Shown: positions 25,193-33,702 of the stretch, in pieces
Layout: every line of letters starts with the position of its first letter
Position numbering within the stretch: the first letter of the stretch is position 1
Assembly: GCA_020637555.1 (NCBI GenBank)
Contig: JACKKF010000002.1
Coordinates: 555,175 to 619,174 of the forward strand
Reading direction: 5' to 3'
DNA length: 64,000 nt
Source: Rhodobacter sp.
Lineage (GTDB): Bacteria > Pseudomonadota > Alphaproteobacteria > Rhodobacterales > Rhodobacteraceae
The notes under the pieces: model-generated
Told to the model about the DNA's origin: nothing
Database searches by the model: none
The model's input: only the letters and a program-made list of their open reading frames with translations
Made by a program: the position numbers and the translations under genes

Positions 25193-28123
25193 TCAGCTTT
25201 TGCGGGCCCACCAGCCGGACCGGCGCGGTTTGCTTTCCGCAGGCTCCGCTGCCGGTTCAGTGACGGGCTCAGTGACCGGCTCAGCGACGGGTTCGGACGC
25301 GGCGATCGGCGCGGATTCGACGATCGGCTCGACCACGGCGTCGGCAGCAACGTCGTCCACGGGGGCATCCACCGGGGCGGCGACCTCGGCCGGGGTTTCG
25401 GCGGCGGAAGCAACCGGAGTCTCGGCGACCTGAGCCTCGGCGACATCGGCCAGCGGCGCATCGGCGGGCGTTTCCGCGGCGGTTTCGGCCTCGACCGGGG
25501 TTTCCTCGGCCTTGGGCTTGCGCCGGGTGCGGGTGCGCTTCTTCGGCGCGGGGGCCGTGTCGCCGGCGGGGTCGGCCGGTTCGGCAGCCGGTGCCTCCGC
25601 CTCGGCGGGCGCGGCATCGGCGTCGACCTCGGCCGCCTTGGGCTTGCGGGTCCGGGTGCGGCGCTTCTTGGCCGGTTTCTCGGTCTCGGCCGTCTCTGCC
25701 GCGTTGCCCTCGGCGTCGGCCGCAGCCGCGCTTTCGCTCGCGGGGTCGACGACAGCCTCGGCGTTTGCCTCCGCCTCGCCATCGTCGGCGCTGTCGTCGG
25801 CCGCCTCGTCGGCACCGCCCTCAGCGCCCGACTCGCCATTCTGACCGCCACGGCGGCGCCGGCGGCGGCGGCGCTTGCGCTTGCCGCCGTCGGACTTCTC
25901 CTCGGCGCCCTCCTCGGTCGCGGCGACATCGGCGCTGTCAGCTTCGGTCTCGGTCTCGTCCTCGATCTCGTCCGCCAGTTCCTCGTCGATGTCGGACATG
26001 GTCTGCGCGTCCAGCGACACCACTTGCGGCGGCGGGGCACTGACGATGCGGGTCGCGGTCTTGAACTTCTCGATCGTGTAGTCGGGCGAGATCAGCGACG
26101 GGTCGGCCTCGACCCGGATCGCCATGCCATAGCGCGCCTCGATCTGGGCCAGGTGCTCGCGCTTCGAATTGAACAGATAGTTGACGATGCCGATGGGCGC
26201 CTTGACCAGCACCTCCTTCGAGCGGTTGCGCGTGCCTTCTTCCTCGAGCGCGCGCAGGATCTGCAACGCCAGGCTATTGTCCGAACGAATCAGACCGGTG
26301 CCGTGGCAATGCGGGCACGGCTGCGTCGTGGCCTCGATCATGCCGGGGCGCAGGCGCTGGCGGCTCATCTCCAACAGGCCAAAGCCCGAGATCCGGCCCA
26401 CCTGGATGCGCGCGCGGTCATTGCGCAGCGCCTCTTTCAACCGTTTTTCGACCGAGGCGTTGTTCTTGCGCTCCTCCATGTCGATGAAGTCGATGACGAT
26501 CAGCCCCGCAAGGTCGCGCAACCGCAACTGGCGCGCGATCTCGTCGGCGGCCTCGAGGTTCGTCTTCAGCGCGGTGTCCTCGATCGACCCCTCGCGCGTG
26601 GACTTGCCCGAGTTGACGTCGATGGCGACCAGGGCCTCGGTCACGCCGATGACGATGTATCCGCCCGATTTCAGCTGAACCGTCGGGTTGAACATCTGCC
26701 CCAGATAGCTTTCGGCCTGGTAGCGCGCGAACAGCGGCATCGCCTCGGCGTAGAGCTTCACGTTCTTGGCGTGGGACGGCATGATCATCTTCATGAAGTC
26801 CTTGGCGGTGCGATACCCGCCCTCGCCCTCGACCAGAACCTCGTCGATGTCCTTGTTGTAGAGATCGCGGATCGACCGCTTGATGAGGTTGCCTTCCTCG
26901 TAGATCGGCGCGGGGGCGATGGATTTCAGCGTCAGCTCGCGGATCTGCTCCCAGACCCGGAACAGGTATTCATAGTCGCGCTTGATCTCGGCCTTGGTGC
27001 GGTTCGCGCCGGCGGTGCGGATGATCAGACCCGCGCCCTCGGGCACGTCGAACTCGCCCGCGATTTCCTTGAGCTTCTTGCGGTCGGCTGCGTTGGTGAT
27101 CTTGCGGCTGATGCCGCCACCCCGCGCGGTGTTGGGCATGAGCACGCAATAGCGGCCCGCCAGGCTCAGATAGGTCGTCAGCGCCGCACCCTTGTTGCCG
27201 CGTTCTTCCTTGACGACCTGAACCAGCATGATCTGCCGGACCTTGATGACTTCCTGGATCTTGTAGCGGCGGGCGCGGGCGCGGCGCGGCGGGCGCACCT
27301 CGTCCGAGACATCCTCGTCCGCAACGGACTCGATCTGGTCGTCGATCTCGCTGGCGTGGTCGGCGGCGTGATAGGGGCGGTCGCCCTGTTCGGCATGGGG
27401 CGCACGCTCGTGGTCGTGATCGTCCTCGCCGTCATCGAGGTCGATGACATCCATCGCCCCGTAGCTGCGCAGGTCGGTGCCCTCGGCCTGCGCCGCGACG
27501 GGCGCCTGGGCGGCGGGCTCTGCGGGGGCCTCGGTGGCAGGAGCCTGAGTGGCGGGGGCGTCGGCGGCCAGGGATTCGGTCGCGGGGGCCTCGACCGCGG
27601 ACGTCCCGGCTTCGGGGGCCTCGGCGGCGCTGTCGGGCGCAGTGGTCCCGGCACCGTCCAGCATGACCCCGGCGTCAGCTGGCGCGGCCTGATCCGGCGC
27701 GGCACCGTCGTCGGTGACGGTCGTGTCGGCCTCGATCTCGTCGGCGTCGGGCTTGTCCCCGGTGCGGGCCGAATCGCGCGGTTCGTCGCGGCGGCGGCGC
27801 GAGCGGCGAGGCGTTTCCTCGTCATCGCGGGCGGCCAGCGCGCGTTCCTCGGCCAGCAGGGCCTGCCGATCGGCCACGGGGATCTGGTAATAATCGGGAT
27901 GGATTTCCGCAAACGCCAGGAAGCCGTGACGATTGCCGCCGTAATCCACAAAGGCGGCCTGCAACGAGGGTTCGACCCGCGTTACCTTGGCCAGATAGAT
28001 GTTGCCCGCAAGCTGCCGCTTGTGGATCGTTTCAAAGTCGAATTCCTCAACCTTGTTGCCGTCCAGGACCACGACGCGGGTTTCCTCCGCGTGCGTGGCG
28101 TCGATCAGAAGTTTCTTTGCCAT
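25193..28123 (-). CDS. rne: Ribonuclease E/G
   Basis: RNase E starts decay of most mRNAs and processes rRNA and sRNA. I placed the start at MAKKLLIDATHAEETRVVVL; the frame is open a little upstream without a ribosome site. The 976-residue protein has the split S1 domain with a large acidic and Ala-rich insertion (about residues 100–290) typical of alphaproteobacteria. The catalytic core follows (VAIDVNSGKSTREGSIEDTA, LIVIDFIDMEERKN). The Zn-link CPHCHGTG stands near residue 605. The C-terminal third is a disordered Ala/Glu/Pro scaffold with basic RRRRRRRR and RTRTRKPKAAE patches. It ends in repeated EPVTEPVTEPAAEPAE and an Arg/Trp-rich tip. Confidence 0.96.
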   Translation of the reverse strand: MAKKLLIDATHAEETRVVVLDGNKVEEFDFETIHKRQLAGNIYLAKVTRVEPSLQAAFVDYGGNRHGFLAFAEIHPDYYQIPVADRQALLAEERALAARDDEETPRRSRRRRDEPRDSARTGDKPDADEIEADTTVTDDGAAPDQAAPADAGVMLDGAGTTAPDSAAEAPEAGTSAVEAPATESLAADAPATQAPATEAPAEPAAQAPVAAQAEGTDLRSYGAMDVIDLDDGEDDHDHERAPHAEQGDRPYHAADHASEIDDQIESVADEDVSDEVRPPRRARARRYKIQEVIKVRQIMLVQVVKEERGNKGAALTTYLSLAGRYCVLMPNTARGGGISRKITNAADRKKLKEIAGEFDVPEGAGLIIRTAGANRTKAEIKRDYEYLFRVWEQIRELTLKSIAPAPIYEEGNLIKRSIRDLYNKDIDEVLVEGEGGYRTAKDFMKMIMPSHAKNVKLYAEAMPLFARYQAESYLGQMFNPTVQLKSGGYIVIGVTEALVAIDVNSGKSTREGSIEDTALKTNLEAADEIARQLRLRDLAGLIVIDFIDMEERKNNASVEKRLKEALRNDRARIQVGRISGFGLLEMSRQRLRPGMIEATTQPCPHCHGTGLIRSDNSLALQILRALEEEGTRNRSKEVLVKAPIGIVNYLFNSKREHLAQIEARYGMAIRVEADPSLISPDYTIEKFKTATRIVSAPPPQVVSLDAQTMSDIDEELADEIEDETETEADSADVAATEEGAEEKSDGGKRKRRRRRRRRGGQNGESGAEGGADEAADDSADDGEAEANAEAVVDPASESAAAADAEGNAAETAETEKPAKKRRTRTRKPKAAEVDADAAPAEAEAPAAEPADPAGDTAPAPKKRTRTRRKPKAEETPVEAETAAETPADAPLADVAEAQVAETPVASAAETPAEVAAPVDAPVDDVAADAVVEPIVESAPIAASEPVAEPVTEPVTEPAAEPAESKPRRSGWWARKS

Positions 28124-28450
28124 GGTGTCTCGCTCGCCCCGGCCGCAGACCGCCCGGTCCCGAAGGGCCGCGCGGATCAAAGGTCGGGGGGAAGGTGGTG
28201 GCGTGCCCGGGCACCAGCGGTCGGAGGGCTGCGCCTGTGCGCGCCCCTGTCTCGATCCATGCTGATGCGCACCCTGGCATCGCGGTTACAAGCTCCGAAC
28301 GCCCGGCGGGGCGCCCATACATGACCCGGTCAACCCGAAGGCCGGACCAGGCATTCCAACGGCTTTTTGGGCCGATCCCGCCCCGTCGCGTCGCGTAATC
28401 CGGGCGACCGGGGCCGTGAATTTCGTGCGACAGGCGTGTGACACCTGTGC
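28124..28450 (-). promoter_or_regulatory. Long 5' untranslated region of rne
   Basis: About 327 bases separate the predicted transcription start from the rne start codon, and no gene was found on either strand. E. coli rne has a similarly long leader through which RNase E controls its own mRNA; a like role here is inference. Several GC-rich inverted segments are visible but no known RNA family was recognised. Confidence 0.45.
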
Positions 28451-28456
28451 CGTTCA

Positions 28457-28486
28457 AACATAGGGGCGAATGGCCTGACTATTCAA
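28457..28486 (-). promoter_or_regulatory. Predicted rne promoter
   Basis: On the minus strand TTGAAT (28486–28481) and TATGTT (28462–28457) are 18 bp apart, the best -35/-10 pair in the 445-bp gap upstream of rne. Confidence 0.4.
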
Positions 28487-28522
28487 TGGGGAAAATGCGC
28501 GCGTGAAATATGGAGACAGGCC

Positions 28523-28538
28523 CGGCCCCGTGGGGCCG
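28523..28538 (-). terminator. Hairpin after the riboflavin transporter gene
   Basis: A perfect 7-bp stem (CGGCCCC, GT, GGGGCCG) stands 31 bp after the ribN stop. There is no immediate U-tract, and a loop of two bases is tight, so it may open by one pair. Confidence 0.45.
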
Positions 28539-28568
28539 CGCCCATCGACCCGTATTTACCAATTCGGA

Positions 28569-29453
28569 TCAGACACTTGCCAGGGATTCGCGCCGCATCA
28601 GAAAGAACGACGCGCCGACAATCAGCGCCGACCCCAGCCACAAGGCCCCGGGCGGCACGAAACCGAACACCGCCAGGCCCAGCAGCACATTGAACGGCAG
28701 TTTCACATGGTCGAACGGTTGCAGATAGGATGCATCGGCCACCGCATAGGCGCGCGCCAGAAGATATTGCGCCAGCGCGGTCAGCAGGCCCGCCGCCACC
28801 AGCAGCAGACCCGGCATTCCACCGGACAGGGCCAGCCCCTCGGGCAGCGCCACCAGCGCGTTGACCGGCGTCAGCAGCACCAGAAGCAGAACCGTGACCG
28901 TTTCCGGCCCCTCGGTGCGCGTCAGTCGCTTGGTCAACAACGAGGTCCCGGCCCAGAGCGCCGCCGCCGCGACCGGCAACAAGGCATGGAGGCTGAACGA
29001 GTCCGCCCAGGGGGCCAGAACGATCATCCCGCCCGCGAACCCCACGACCACCGCAAGCCAGCGGTCCCGTCCGGTCGCCTCGTGCAGGATCAGCCCGGCG
29101 CCCAGCGTGACAAAGAAGGGCGACAGCATGATCAGCGCGATGGCCTGCCAGATCGGCACATGCGCCAATCCCGCGACCCACAACTGCACCCCACCCGCCG
29201 CCAGGGCGACGCGGATCAGATGCAGCGGCAGATGGATGCGGGCCCATGCCGCCCGGCCCTGGCGCAACACCCAGGGCAGCGCCGCCAGCGAGGCGATGAG
29301 ATACTGCCAGAACGCCAGCCGGGCCGAGGGGATCCCCGCGACCATGGCGCCGTATTGCACCAGCGTGTTGACCACGGCGAACAGCGCCCCGGCCAGGATC
29401 ATCAGAAAGGCGCCGGACAGAGCCGGGCCAAGGGTGGAAAAGGATCGAGTCAT
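28569..29453 (-). CDS. ribN: EamA/DMT-family riboflavin importer (RibN type)
   Basis: The 294-residue inner-membrane protein has ten hydrophobic segments and two EamA repeats. The first begins LSGAFLMILAGALFAVVNTL and the second starts near residue 150. DMT transporters are chemically diverse. The FMN riboswitch directly upstream identifies this one as a flavin-regulated gene, and RibN-type EamA importers under FMN riboswitches are known in alphaproteobacteria. The start ATG 29453 has AAGGAC 8 bp upstream, and that site can be hidden in a hairpin. Further in-frame ATGs lie upstream at 29471 and 29480. I saw no riboflavin biosynthesis genes in the window. Confidence 0.85.
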   Translation of the reverse strand: MTRSFSTLGPALSGAFLMILAGALFAVVNTLVQYGAMVAGIPSARLAFWQYLIASLAALPWVLRQGRAAWARIHLPLHLIRVALAAGGVQLWVAGLAHVPIWQAIALIMLSPFFVTLGAGLILHEATGRDRWLAVVVGFAGGMIVLAPWADSFSLHALLPVAAAALWAGTSLLTKRLTRTEGPETVTVLLLVLLTPVNALVALPEGLALSGGMPGLLLVAAGLLTALAQYLLARAYAVADASYLQPFDHVKLPFNVLLGLAVFGFVPPGALWLGSALIVGASFFLMRRESLASV

Positions 29454-29456
29454 GGC

Positions 29457-29494
29457 GTGTCCTTGGTTCATGTCGCACATAACTCAAGGCACAC
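29457..29494 (-). promoter_or_regulatory. Ribosome-site-sequestering hairpin downstream of the FMN riboswitch
   Basis: On the plus strand GTGTCCTTG (29457–29465) pairs with CAAGGCACAC (29485–29494), giving nine pairs with one bulged C. On the mRNA strand this hides the AAGGA ribosome site of ribN. It is the natural expression platform of the riboswitch and points to translational control. Confidence 0.6.
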
Positions 29495-29539
29495 AGGCAA
29501 GCGGACGCCGCCCGCAAAGGCGTCGTGCCGCTGTCCCGC

Positions 29540-29682
29540 TCTCTTTCATCCGGACTGTGACCGTCGGCTCTGGAGTCGCACCAGATCTGCTGACCCCCTG
29601 CCGCCGGGCAGGGGCGCTCGCGGGCTTGCGGCGAACCGCTTACCGCCGGTGGGGAATTCCGCCCCGCCCCGAGAACGTCACG
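29540..29682 (-). ncRNA. FMN riboswitch (RFN element)
   Basis: Read on the minus strand the region contains the RFN core in order: GGGGCGGGGCGGAATTCCCC, ACCGGCGGTAAGC, GCCCGCGAGCGCC, GGTCAGCAGATCTGGTG, ACTCCAGAGCCGACGG and TCACAGTCCGGATGAAAGAG. These are the conserved P1–P6 elements of the FMN aptamer. It lies 86 bases upstream of the ribN start and should lower expression when FMN is plentiful. Boundaries are within about 10 bases. Confidence 0.95.
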
Positions 29683-29702
29683 GCCCCTCGGGCCGCAGCG
29701 TG

Positions 29703-29731
29703 ACCGTAGCGCCGGGGTCCCCCCCTCGCAA
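29703..29731 (-). promoter_or_regulatory. Predicted promoter of the riboswitch–ribN transcript
   Basis: On the minus strand TTGCGA (29731–29726) and TACGGT (29708–29703) are 17 bp apart and place the transcript start about 15 bases before the riboswitch core. Confidence 0.4.
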
Positions 29732-29737
29732 GGCACG

Positions 29738-29771
29738 AAAAACCCCCGGGCAGCGCGGGGCCGCCCGGGGG
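29738..29771 (-). terminator. Rho-independent terminator of bioY
   Basis: A perfect 9-bp stem (CCCCCGGGC / GCCCGGGGG) follows the bioY stop and is followed on the minus strand by GTTTTTCG. Confidence 0.88.
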
Positions 29772-29794
29772 TCCGATTCGTGAACGACGGGCGA

Positions 29795-30367
29795 TCAGGC
29801 GCGGTTGCGCAGCGCGCTCCATCCGCCGGTGACGATCAGCGCGGCGACCGCGGCCTTGACCGCATCGCCCAGCAGGAACGGAACCGCCCCGCGCGCCACC
29901 GCGCCCGACAGGTCCAGCGGCGTCACGGCCGTCAGCCACAGCACGCCCGGCACATAGAGCAGCGCCGTCACCAGCAGCGCGGACAGGAAGGTCCCGATCA
30001 GGCCGCGCGCCAGGCCGCGTTCGGCCAGGAAGCCGGCGCCCCAGGCCATCGCGACGAACCCATAGAGGAAGCCCGCGGTCGGACCGGCCAGCCAGGCCAG
30101 CCCCGCGCCACCGCCCGAGAACACCGGCAGACCCATCGCGCCCTCGATCAGATAGGCGATCACCGCCATCGCGCCCAGACGCGAGCCGGCGGTCAGGCCG
30201 ACCAGCGCAACGGCCAGCGTTTGCAGCGTCATCGGCACCGGAAGCATCGGCACGCTGATTTGCGCCCCCAGCGCGATCACCGCCGAACCGCCAAGGACGA
30301 TCAGCGCCTGCATCAGCGCGGTGCGGCGGCCGAACGACGCCTGCAAGAGGGTTTGCGATTGAGCCAT
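29795..30367 (-). CDS. bioY: Biotin transporter BioY (S component)
   Basis: BioY binds and imports biotin, alone or with the EcfAT energising module. The start MAQSQTLLQASFGRR has AGGGAGAG just upstream; the open frame further upstream is not coding. The 190-residue protein has six membrane segments. The family motifs are ISVPMLPVPMTLQTLAVALVG and the glycine-rich GAMGLPVFSGGGAGLAWL and GPTAGFLYGFVAMAW, which form the biotin-binding site. No bioMN genes are adjacent. The window has two biotin enzymes (MCC and the 57–60 kb carboxylase) that would draw on this uptake. Confidence 0.95.
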   Translation of the reverse strand: MAQSQTLLQASFGRRTALMQALIVLGGSAVIALGAQISVPMLPVPMTLQTLAVALVGLTAGSRLGAMAVIAYLIEGAMGLPVFSGGGAGLAWLAGPTAGFLYGFVAMAWGAGFLAERGLARGLIGTFLSALLVTALLYVPGVLWLTAVTPLDLSGAVARGAVPFLLGDAVKAAVAALIVTGGWSALRNRA

Positions 30368-30470
30368 GTGTCTCTCCCTGAGTGGCACGAATTTGGCCCA
30401 GTTTATCCGCTGCGGCGCCTGCACGGTCAAGCACCGGCCACGGAGTTCCGGGCGTTTTCCGCAACGTGAC

Positions 30471-30510
30471 TTTGCAAAATCCGACCTTTGCAAAGGTTCG
30501 GGTTTTGCAG
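30471..30510. repeat. Three phased TTTGCAAA-type repeats upstream of bioY
   Basis: TTTGCAAA occurs at 30471–30478 and again inside the perfect palindrome CCTTTGCAAAGG at 30485–30496; a third, partial copy (TTTTGCAG) is at 30503–30510. The copies are spaced 16–17 bp apart in the divergent gap between bioY and the SDR gene. It looks like a multi-site operator and does not match the BioR site (TTATnnATAA). Confidence 0.5.
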
Positions 30511-30584
30511 CGCCCTGCCCCGGCGAATCCGCTGCGTGCCCGCGCCACCTTGAATCACGGCCCCGCGGGTGGCATGAGCGCGCC

Positions 30585-31319
30585 ATGACCCAGACCGCCC
30601 CCTCCCCCGAATCAGCCCCTGTCGCCCTCATCACCGGCGCCTCGCGCGGCCTTGGCGCCGCGCTGGCCGAATCGCTGGCGGCGCGCGGCTGGCATATTGT
30701 CGCCGTCGCCCGCACCACCGGCGCGCTCGAGGAGCTCGACGATCGGGTCCGCGCGCGCGGCGGCTCCACCACGCTGGTTCCGGTGGACATCACGCAAGAC
30801 GACGCGATGCGGCAGATCTGTCTGTCGATCCATCAACGCTGGGGCAAGCTGGATCTCTGGGCGCATACCGCCGTGCATGTGCCGCCGCTGTCGCCCGCCG
30901 GGCATATCGCGGTCAAGGACTGGGACAAGACCGTCGCCGTCACCCTGCGCGCGACCGGCACGCTGATACCGATGATCGAACCGCTGCTGCGCGCAGCCGG
31001 CGACGGTCACGCCCCGCAGGGTCAGGCGGTGTTCTTCGACGATGGCGCCTGGCACGACGGGGCGGGCGTCCAGCGTTTCTTTGGCGCCTATGCCGCGGCC
31101 AAGGCCGGGCAGATCGCCCTGGCCCGCGCCTGGTCGGCCGAGAACGCGGGCCTGGGCCCGTTGCGCGCGCCGCAGATCACGATCGACATGCCCGCGCCGA
31201 TGCCGACGGCAACGCGCGGGCGCTTCTTCCCCGGCGAGGATCGCGCGACGCTTACCCCCTGCGCGCAGGAAGCCGAGCGGATCGTCGCCCGGCTCCTCGC
31301 GCTCAGCGCAGTTCGGTGA
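30585..31319 (+). CDS. Short-chain dehydrogenase/reductase (SDR)
   Basis: This is an NAD(P)-dependent oxidoreductase of 244 residues. It has the cofactor loop VALITGASRGLGAALAES at residues 10–30 and the YAAAKAGQ active-site Tyr-x3-Lys. The central NAG motif is replaced by HTAVH, and the Ser of the catalytic triad is not in its usual setting (AVFFDDGAWHDG), so the enzyme is divergent. The start was placed at MTQTAPSPE, where the ribosome site is weak; upstream in-frame codons exist. It is monocistronic, and its 3' end overlaps the convergent next gene by 17 bp. The substrate is unknown. Confidence 0.85.
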   Translation: MTQTAPSPESAPVALITGASRGLGAALAESLAARGWHIVAVARTTGALEELDDRVRARGGSTTLVPVDITQDDAMRQICLSIHQRWGKLDLWAHTAVHVPPLSPAGHIAVKDWDKTVAVTLRATGTLIPMIEPLLRAAGDGHAPQGQAVFFDDGAWHDGAGVQRFFGAYAAAKAGQIALARAWSAENAGLGPLRAPQITIDMPAPMPTATRGRFFPGEDRATLTPCAQEAERIVARLLALSAVR

Positions 31320-31770
31320 CGTAAAGCCGCGAGTTCGACACCCGGCTGCGGTTATAGGTTCCCATCCAGATGTCATACTGGCCCGAACGCGGGCTGGGGA
31401 ACCGGATAGCCGGGTCCAGACCGTCGCTGTCGTCGTTGCAGAACCATTGCCCGGCCGGATCGTTGACCAGCAGCATCGTGTCGCCCGGCGCCCGGATGTA
31501 GAACGTCAGCGCATACCCGCCCGCCTGATAGTGCAGGCGGAAATCGGGCGCATTGGCGAACCAGCCGCCGCCCGGGCAGCCGTTCATCGGGTTGACATGG
31601 TTGTCCCCGCCGGCGCGGCCGACCCCCGATTGCGGGTCGGGCATGAAGCCGGCACTGAGGGAATAGGTCCCGTAGGACGGACGCAGGTTGTAATTCTGCG
31701 CCTCGGCGGCGGGGGCTAGCAGGGCGGCCGCCAACGTGGCACCGAGCCCGAACGCAAGGAACTTGAACAT
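31303..31770 (-). CDS. Secreted protein with PPC-like domain
   Basis: The 155-residue product has a Sec signal (FLAFGLGATLAAALLAPAAEA) and a mature part that begins QNYNLRPSYGTYSLSAGFMP. The second half, with YALTFYIRAPGDTMLLVNDP, then CNDDSDGLDPAIRF and GQYDIWMGTYN, resembles the bacterial pre-peptidase C-terminal (PPC) beta-sandwich, which often aids secretion or binding outside the cell. The start 31770 has GGAG upstream; an in-frame ATG four codons earlier is possible. Two Cys (PMNGCPGGG and WFCNDD) could form a disulphide. The function is unknown. Confidence 0.7.
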   Translation of the reverse strand: MFKFLAFGLGATLAAALLAPAAEAQNYNLRPSYGTYSLSAGFMPDPQSGVGRAGGDNHVNPMNGCPGGGWFANAPDFRLHYQAGGYALTFYIRAPGDTMLLVNDPAGQWFCNDDSDGLDPAIRFPSPRSGQYDIWMGTYNRSRVSNSRLYVTELR

Positions 31771-31936
31771 CCTTCTCTCCATGACTGAACCAACAAGGAA
31801 ATTCTGACAGGTTCGTGATCGTCCCGCCAGTCCGCAAAATGACGCGGAATGGCAAAAAAATGGCCGAGAACGCGCCACTTGTCCACTGGCGATCAAGCAA
31901 TCGTGCAACGCCCGCGATCCCGCGCCGTCACGGGGT

Positions 31937-31965
31937 TTGCCGCAGCGCCGGAAGGCCGCTACAGT
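31937..31965 (+). promoter_or_regulatory. Predicted promoter of the GT-C-like membrane protein gene
   Basis: TTGCCG (31937–31942) and TACAGT (31960–31965) are 17 bp apart, 37 bp upstream of the start codon. Confidence 0.4.
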
Positions 31966-32001
31966 GACCGCAACGGGTCTGAGTGCGAGAGAGGCGGCCG
32001 G

Positions 32002-33627
32002 ATGCGGGCCACGGGGTTTGTCGTTTATGCGGTCGCGGTCACGCTGTTGCCGGCGCTGGTGGTTGCCTGGTCGATGGGCGCGATGGCGCCCTTCTGGTTC
32101 CTGGCCGGGGACGCGTATCTTTACCTCGGCATCGGCCAGGCCTCGCACGGGATCAGCATGAGCTTCGACGGACTGCGGGCAACCAACGGGTTTCACCCGT
32201 TGTGGCAGGTCTGGGTGCGCCTGGCCACGGCGCTGTCGGGGGGCGATGCGCTGCGCGCGATGACCCTGGTCAGCTACAGCGCGATCCTGTGCACCGCAGC
32301 GGGTGTCATCGCCCTGGGGCTGGCGATCCGGCGGGCGACGGGAACGTGGCTGCTGGCCATGCTGGCGGTGCCGGGGGTGTATTACCTGGTGATCGGCCAG
32401 GCCCTGCGCAATCTTCCGGTCTGGGCCTTTTTCGACGGGATGGAGGCGGGGCTTGCCTTTCTGCTGTCGGGGCTGGTGCTGGGCCTGATCGCCCGCGGTG
32501 CGGCGGCGCCTGTGCTGGGCTTCGTGCTGGCGCTGCTGGTTCTCACGCGCCTGGACGAGGTGTTCGTGCCGGCCGCCATGGCGGTGGCGGTCTGGGCCTG
32601 GCCCGGTCGCACCGCCCCCCCCGGGGACCGCTGGCGCGACGCCGCCTGGCTGCTCGCGCCGACGGCTCTGGCGGTCGGGGTTTTCGCGCTGTGGTCGCTG
32701 GCCACCACCGGGATGCTTGCGCCCGTCAGCGGCGCGGCCAAGGGCGAAGGCGCGCTGTTGCAAAACGGCTGGGTCACACTGGCGACCTTTGTCGCGCCGC
32801 TGATCGACCTGCGCGAGGCGCTGACCGGTTACACCGCCGACCGCGCCGGGCTGGCGGGGGGCGCGTTCCGTGTGGTCGAACTGATCGTGCCGGCGCTGTT
32901 CGCCGCCGGGCTTCTGGCCGCGGTGTGGCGCCGGTTCCGGGCCGAACCCTGGGCGCCCTTTCTGGCCGGGGTCTGCGTGGGGGTGCTGATCAAGGCCGCC
33001 TATACCCTCACCTCGGTCAATTACTGGCACCAGGCGACCTGGTATTTCGCCATGGCCACGGCGCTGATGAGTTTCGGCACCGCGCTGCTGCTGGCGCCCG
33101 CCGCGCGCCGCCTGTCGCCGCGCGGGGCCGGTCTGGCGGCGCTGGTCCTGGGCACGCTGTCGCTTCTGCACGCAAGCCTCTGGAGCGCCGCCCTGATCAC
33201 CGACCCCCTGCGTCCGCAGCAACGCGATTTCTGGCTGGCACGCGACACGCTGGAGGCCCGCCTGCACGCCGTCGCCCCCGACGCCCGGGTGATCGAGTTC
33301 GGAGACGGCCTGCTGAACTTCACCCTGTCCGATCCGGTGCGGCACGGGTTCGTCTTTGCCGGCGACGCGCAAAGCCTGGACGCACTCAGGAACCATCGGC
33401 TGCTGGCGGATGCGGTCGCGGACGGGTTCACGCTGCTGTCGTCCTATGAATACCTGCGTGTGCCCCCGGGGGCCGAGGCCTGGGACAGCGCGCGCATCCG
33501 CAGCTTCCTGATGGACTCGTTCCTGGATCAGCGCGTCAAGGACGAGCTGGGCGATTTCGACTTTGCCATGGCCTATGTCGCGCGGCCCTGGGGCGTCCCC
33601 TTCATCCGCCTGATTCCGCGCGGGTGA
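32002..33627 (+). CDS. Polytopic membrane protein, GT-C glycosyltransferase-like
   Basis: The 541-residue protein has about ten to twelve membrane segments and a C-terminal soluble part of about 130 residues. Its first periplasmic loop has an acidic GDAYLYLGIGQASHG motif followed by FDGLRATNGFHPLWQ, a pattern found in GT-C-type transferases that use lipid-linked sugars. The Asp of GDAY would be the catalytic candidate. A GAGAGG ribosome site precedes the ATG; longer in-frame starts at 31849 lack one. The acceptor and sugar are unknown. It is followed by two small-gap genes in the same direction. Confidence 0.65.
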   Translation: MRATGFVVYAVAVTLLPALVVAWSMGAMAPFWFLAGDAYLYLGIGQASHGISMSFDGLRATNGFHPLWQVWVRLATALSGGDALRAMTLVSYSAILCTAAGVIALGLAIRRATGTWLLAMLAVPGVYYLVIGQALRNLPVWAFFDGMEAGLAFLLSGLVLGLIARGAAAPVLGFVLALLVLTRLDEVFVPAAMAVAVWAWPGRTAPPGDRWRDAAWLLAPTALAVGVFALWSLATTGMLAPVSGAAKGEGALLQNGWVTLATFVAPLIDLREALTGYTADRAGLAGGAFRVVELIVPALFAAGLLAAVWRRFRAEPWAPFLAGVCVGVLIKAAYTLTSVNYWHQATWYFAMATALMSFGTALLLAPAARRLSPRGAGLAALVLGTLSLLHASLWSAALITDPLRPQQRDFWLARDTLEARLHAVAPDARVIEFGDGLLNFTLSDPVRHGFVFAGDAQSLDALRNHRLLADAVADGFTLLSSYEYLRVPPGAEAWDSARIRSFLMDSFLDQRVKDELGDFDFAMAYVARPWGVPFIRLIPRG

Positions 33628-33702
33628 CAGCGGTGCGGGCGCAGCCCTCTTGCCCTTGCGCCGGGGCCCGCTAAGCTGCCGCTTCCATCCACCGGAGCCC
33701 CG

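Noticed and set aside
25145..28324. A 1059-codon open frame on the plus strand opposite rne
   Set aside because: It mirrors the high third-position GC of rne; its sequence is low complexity (GGRG/LGLG runs) with no domain, while rne is certain.
28124..28568. A small gene in the gap upstream of rne
   Set aside because: Short open frames on both strands lack ribosome sites and protein-like composition; the interval is better read as promoter and leader.
30471..30510. Mur or BioR box
   Set aside because: The repeats do not fit the spacing of the Mur consensus I recall or the BioR sequence TTATnnATAA.
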